Source of the DNA: Saccharina japonica
Lineage: Eukaryota; Sar; Phaeophyceae; Laminariales; Laminariaceae
Direction: 5' to 3'
Length of the DNA: 64,000 nucleotides
Assembly: GCA_008828725.1 (NCBI GenBank)
Contig: MEHQ01004000.1
Location: 45,866-109,865, forward strand
Shown here: piece by piece, positions 58,737 through 64,000 of the stretch
How the letters are laid out: each line of letters starts with the position of its first letter
How positions within the stretch are numbered: position 1 is the first letter of the stretch
Program-made: the position numbers and the translations under genes
Notes under the pieces: model-generated
Told to the model about the DNA's origin: nothing
Databases searched by the model: none
What the model saw: only the letters and a program-made list of their open reading frames with translations

Positions 58737-59262
58737 ATGGATGGATGGATGGATGGATGGATTGGGTGAGGATGTGAATGGAGTACGTTCAAACCAATGG
58801 ATGGACGGATGGATACATGGATGAGTGGATGTATGGACGTGTGGATGGGTGGATGGATGGATGGATGGATGGATGGATGGATGGATGGATGGGTGGATGG
58901 ATGGATGGATGGATGGATGGATGGATGGATGGATGGATGGATGGATGGATGGATGGATGGATGGATGGATGGATGGATGGATGTATGTATGTATGTATGG
59001 ATGGATGGATGGATGGATGGATGGGTGGATGGATGGATGGATGGATGGATGGATGGATGGGTGGATGGATGGATGGATGGATGGATAGATAGATGGGTGG
59101 ATGGATGGATGGATGGATGGATGGATGGATGGATGTATGTATGGATGGATGGATGGATGGATGGATGGATGGATGGATGGATGGATGGATGGATGGATGG
59201 ATGGATGGATGGATGGATGGATGCATGCATGGATGGATGGATGTATGGTTGGGTAGCTGTAT
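58737..59262. repeat. (GGAT)n microsatellite, about 525 bp
   Basis: GGAT units with scattered GGGT, GTAT and AGAT variants. Sparse further units continue to about 59,820. The long Met-Asp-Gly-Trp and Ile-His-Pro-Ser frames here are artefacts of the repeat. Confidence 0.95.
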
Positions 59263-60800
59263 GGATAGGTGATGCCCGCTCGAGGTACGCCCAGGTTGGT
59301 ATGAAGAGGACATATGTACCATTGCTTGTTGCTGCCGTAGCCGGCGACACCTCCGCAGAGGAAGATGGTTTTGCTAACGGTACCGTGTGTATGGGCGTTG
59401 GTTTACGCAAATGGACGGATGCATGAATGAGCACATGGATGCATGGATGCATGGATGTATGAAGGGATTGAACGATAGGCGGATGGGCTGTGCTGCACAC
59501 ATATCGCTTGATTAGCGGAGGATGGGGGGATATGTATGCGCACGCATGAATGAACGTATGGCGACCTCCCGATATGGGCCAAGTGCCATGCAGGGAGAGA
59601 GGGGTGCGAGAGTCTGATGTAGATGTGGGTAGCGTCTTCAACGGCAACTCAAGGTACATTTCAGTGAAAATTATGCCCGTAATACGGATTGTGGTTTCCG
59701 AGGATGGGTGGATGGATGCACGGATGAATGATGGGTGTGCCAGTTGATGGACATATTTGTAGATGGATTGGTGAACATCGGTGGATCGATTGATGGATTG
59801 ATTGGTTAGTGCATGGGTATAAGTGTTGGCTCTACACCTAACTCCAATGTCATGCAGGTAACATATCCTGCCGACGCCAACTGTTGCAATATATGGCTTC
59901 TATAGATGGTAGCAGGTACAATACTGGTGCAACGGCAGGGGGGTTACCCTCATTCTTAATTACTCAGTTGTTTGAGAATTTAACGTACCACTCTAGTTGA
60001 TGTAGCAAATCAACACAAATCCCATGGAGCTGCTTATCGCGGCAACAACGTTCAAGCACGCTCAGGATTGTACATAAAATTGGTTTGTATTCGCGGAATT
60101 GGCCCTGAGCGCCTATCACCCACTCCCTTAATGTGATCCATCGAATACAGCAGGATTCACATACAGATAGTTTGTCGACAACGTAAATAATACCAAGCTG
60201 GTACAGCATTGGGTTTGGGCAGACCTATTAGGAACAACATTCCTACTGGTAATACCGAAGAGTACCCTGAGGGACACCCGTCGCAAGCGCGCGACCGCAA
60301 TCCGTTTGGGGGTAACCGACATTGGCTATGGCTTTCGTACTACTTGTTGGGCGAACACATGGACCACACATACGTAAATATTCGACGTTTGTTCATTGTC
60401 GCACTGATAATGCACGGGCAACCCGAGACTTCATTTGATAATCAGCAGTATCCCATACGAGAACACCTTGAGCATACTTGTACAAACATGAGAGGTGCCA
60501 AGTTCGATGCGGTAAGCGGCGTGTTCTGCAGAGCGGCAGCCGTGCTTGTGCGTAGACGCATTTTCAGCCCGCGATCCAAACACCTCGTGGTGGAGGCCTC
60601 TGAGGGTACGATTCGTCAATGACAGAAGACATTTAACTTCTGAATGTTCTCACTAACCGAAAAGCTGTGCCAGGTGTTGTTTCGACACAATCCACAGCTT
60701 CGGTGTCGTACCATCTATATAAGTCATCAACTGCATCAGTCGGCATCGGCACGCGACGACGACTGCATCCCGTTGAGGTTACGTAAAGGAACCACTACGT

Positions 60801-61070
60801 ATCAACGCATCCATGATTCCATCCATCGATCCATCTACGCATCCATTAATCTATCCGCCCAACTATCCATACGTCCATTCATCAATTGCAGCTATCCATT
60901 CATCCATGCGTTCATCCATCAATCCGTCTATGCATCCATCCATCTATGCATTAATCCATCCATCCATCCATCTATGTATGCATCCATCCATCCATCCATT
61001 AATCTACCCAATTATACACCCATCAATCGATCCATCCATCCCTCGATTTACTGTCCATCTGTGTGAACCA
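60801..61070. repeat. Degenerate (ATCC)n region, inverse of the GGAT array
   Basis: CATCCATC-type units with many changes. This is the complementary orientation to the array at 58.7 kb. Confidence 0.85.
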
Positions 61071-61199
61071 CAGTCCGTCCTGTATCGTACCTAACATGGT
61101 CTTGAGCTGCCTTCGAACCCGTCAGATGCGGCCACAACAGGAGCTGGCAACCCGCTCTTCCTGCACCACACTTGGCCTATTTGGAGAGACTACATGGTA

Positions 61200-61840
61200 T
61201 CATATATCGATCCATCCGTGTATAGCACAGTCCATCCATCCACATATCTATTCATTTATTGATCCGTTGTCCCATCCATTCGTTTATGTCAACCGACGTC
61301 CATACATACCTCATCGGCAACCCAACCACCCTTCGCTGCCGGCCAGCGTCGCCAGCTACGGCAACTACAGCCAGTGGTACCCCTGTCCCTTACACCTACT
61401 ACGAGCCACCTATCCATCCGCCCAGCCATACATTTTTCATTCCCTCCTTCTGTCCATCCATCCATCCATCCATCCATCCACCGACTCATAAATCCACCTA
61501 CTAATCCAATTCACCAACACGTTCAGAACACAGGTCACACGTACCGTATAGTTAGCACCACTCTTATCCTCTGCCGGCGGCGATGCCATGTACGGCAGCA
61601 ACAGGTAGGTGTTGGTAGCTCTGTCGCCTGGCATCACAAGGGACCTACTCCGTGAGAGCTTTGGCAACACCAACCCAACCAATCAACCATCCATCCATTC
61701 ACCCACCCACTCATGCATCCATTCACCCACCCACCCCTCCATGCCTCCATTCTTCCATTCATCCATCGGTATGGAACACAGTCCATTCATACACCCATCC
61801 AATCCATCGATGCATTCATCCCCCCGTCAGTGCATCCACC
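61200..61840. repeat. Scattered (ATCC)n islands
   Basis: Blocks near 61,205-61,280, 61,450-61,500 and 61,670-61,840 of CATCCATC units are separated by unique, more GC-rich sequence. Confidence 0.75.
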
Positions 61841-64000
61841 CCCGCCATGCTTCATCTTCACGCGCACTCCGCCATCGGCAGTGGAACGCGGAAGCTCGCC
61901 ATAAACCTCGGGTTCGGCATTGGGTGCGTTTGACGCGGTATAATGGCACGGAATCAAGCCGTTCATCACCCCCGACACGCCCAGGGTTCTACCGGTACAC
62001 CAATGTTTACGTGTTTCTGCTCTGTGCGTGGTTTCTCTCGCTTCAGACCCAACCTCGCTATCTCGGCCCTTTATTTCTTGCTACATTTTATTTCACAGTA
62101 TTAACTCGAACGAAATGTAGCAATATATGTTTGGGAGTGGCCTTTCTTTCGTGACGGATCTACTGACTGCACCGTGACATGCGCCTGAAATATAATTCTA
62201 CACCCACAGTGATGCTGCCGACATATTGTTACAGAGGTGCTGCTCTACTGTATACGCTAATAATCCTTTCACACATGTTCTTGAGATTGTTTAAGGCTAA
62301 AATGACCTTGGGAATTGCACTCCCGTTCGAGGGTAATGATTACTTGAAATTAGACTAACAAAAATGAATTTGTAACCAACAAAATAAGTGAATATGTACA
62401 GCGGAGTAGAAACCCAGATCAGACCCCAGGTGTATTGACGACTAACCTACGGGTATCCGGACCGAACATTTGGGTCGACTTAATGATCCATTCAGCGGGC
62501 GGGCATAGCGGGATCTTCCCGACCGTTATACAACAATCATTCCATAACCCTGTACGTTCGTTGTCGCCAAACCTCCAGCACCCTCCAAAACAACGTTAAA
62601 CCATACGTCCTCCATGACATACGCTGCTTGAACATCACGATAAAATTACCACAGCCCCCGACCGGCTGATCTCCATAGCAGGCATCTTTATTGTTGAGCC
62701 CTTCCAGCTCCTATGAATGTTTGACCACCCCTGTGTCGTGCCCCCCTTGTCTTCTTTGACACTATCTGCATCCCTCTACGGTTCGCTGTCGTGCGTGTAC
62801 CCCGTATACCCCACCATTCCCCTCTAGCGTTTCCTCTCGACTACGTTCGATCCACATACTTATGATGGCGTGGCCTTGAAGCACCCCTATTTCGTGCACC
62901 CCGACTTGTTGCCTTTTTATCAGTTTCGCAACTCCGGTGGCATTTCTACCGTTTATTGCTGCATGTTTATGTTTTGGAACACTACCACTTTTTGCCTCGT
63001 GCTGCGAGAATGCCTTGCGTTCGCGCGGAGGCAATGTTCCAGCGCACACGATGAGGGGGGGGGGGGAGGGGCCGGATGCGATATAATGGTGCCGCCGAAC
63101 TTACACGGTTCGAGACGCCATCAACACTAGCAGACCGGGAAGACAGCTAGGTCGGAACACATCACCGCCATCTACTACCTGTAGCTCGAACCCACCGTCA
63201 CAAGTTTTGAAAAGCGGATGGGAGACCAAATACAGGTGGCGTTCCCCGAGTTAGAAACAAAAACCTCACAGAGACCAAACCAAAATTTCACGCAAAACAA
63301 CAAAAGGGCAATACAACGGATCTCTAAGTCATGAAACTAACCACAACCATACGCATACACCATAAACGCGGGCACAGAAGGTTTGCCTCGACCTATATAA
63401 TAAGGTCTGAAATTTCGCCTACCCCTACGAGATTCGCCTACGACAAGTTCATCTCACCGCGAAAGCACCTACCCTAAGATCATATTCAGGCGTCACCAAT
63501 CTTGTACGATCCCAACTGGAGCTGCGAAAAGGCACTGAATAAATAAATGTATAGAATAGACCCGGCCCAGTGTCAACCAGAGATTGTACAGAGAACCCCC
63601 CGCGGCCGGGTCGCGTACAGCTATATCCACCGATTATATAAATATCGACAGCATCAGACCGTCATGTTCACGCTAGTTTTACTAATATAGGTGTCCTTAG
63701 TTGGGGGAAAACCTTGAGTACTGCAGAGCTGCCGGTTCCAGACATAAGCAGCGCGCAGATCGCAACAACCGCCGTAGCCGGCCGGCTCGCCGCCCAACTA
63801 TGTTCCCCGTTACACCGGTATTCGCTTCTGATTATCGTTGCGGCACGACAAATTGGCATTGGATGTAATGCCAAGTTTTCCGTCGGGCGACGGTGCTGGT
63901 GAGGGATGCATACCAGAGACAAGGCCGTCGCTACAACGGCTATGAGTACCGCAAACAATGCCAGTCATGTACTTAGATACACTGACTACACGTTTGTCTT
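61841..64000. other. Right end, no gene supported
   Basis: Frames at 62870-63130 (+), 63668-63958 (-) and 63714-63902 (+) overlap each other or have no motif. A G-run lies at 63055-63066. Confidence 0.4.

Noticed and set aside
58703-59659. Minus-strand frame of 318 codons of Ile-His-Pro-Ser and plus-strand Met-Asp-Gly-Trp frames
   Set aside because: Product of the GGAT repeat; no other coding signal.

Overview
The window looks like nuclear DNA of a multicellular or filamentous stramenopile, most likely a brown alga (inference). The support is indirect: long introns with GT-AG borders, coding exons clearly more GC-rich than the AT-rich surroundings, many simple repeats and small transposons, and one protein whose architecture (an extracellular parallel beta-helix in front of a multi-pass membrane module) belongs to a family known mainly from algae and other stramenopiles. 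No bacterial-style gene, operon or CRISPR array is present.

Layout. Positions 1 to about 19,700 hold no gene I can support. This part contains tandem duplications, a 255-bp minisatellite with GGT/ACC triplet runs, a tRNA-derived SINE, a fold-back element, and a second inverted-repeat element carrying a nested PIF/Harbinger-like MITE. Positions 20,059 to about 55,902 (+ strand) hold one large gene that I could reconstruct as 27 coding exons by matching reading frame, splice sites and phase. Positions 55,903 to 64,000 hold no gene I can support. They contain a GGAT microsatellite, an oppositely oriented ATCC-rich region and a few short coding-like islands.

The gene would encode about 1,970 residues. 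In order: an N-terminal hydrophobic segment, many beta-helix turns of the pattern F-x-x-N-x-A-x-x-x-G-G (exons 1-9), a cysteine-containing stretch (exon 10), a beta-rich, probably Ig-like domain with Ser-rich inserts (exons 11-12), a GIDC...GYWR cysteine module (exons 13-15), a first transmembrane helix (exon 15), a Ser/Gly/Arg-rich loop (exon 16), about seven further membrane segments (exons 17-25) and a hydrophilic tail (exons 26-27). I read it as a cell-surface receptor-like or channel-like protein; the function is inferred.

Its introns are the second point of interest. They hold a roughly 1-kb nearly pure TGTA array, several copies of an inverted-repeat element family of about 250 bp, the second SINE copy and the second MITE copy. 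Two points in the model are unsettled: the joint of exons 2 and 3 (a one-base phase conflict) and the exact 3' end.
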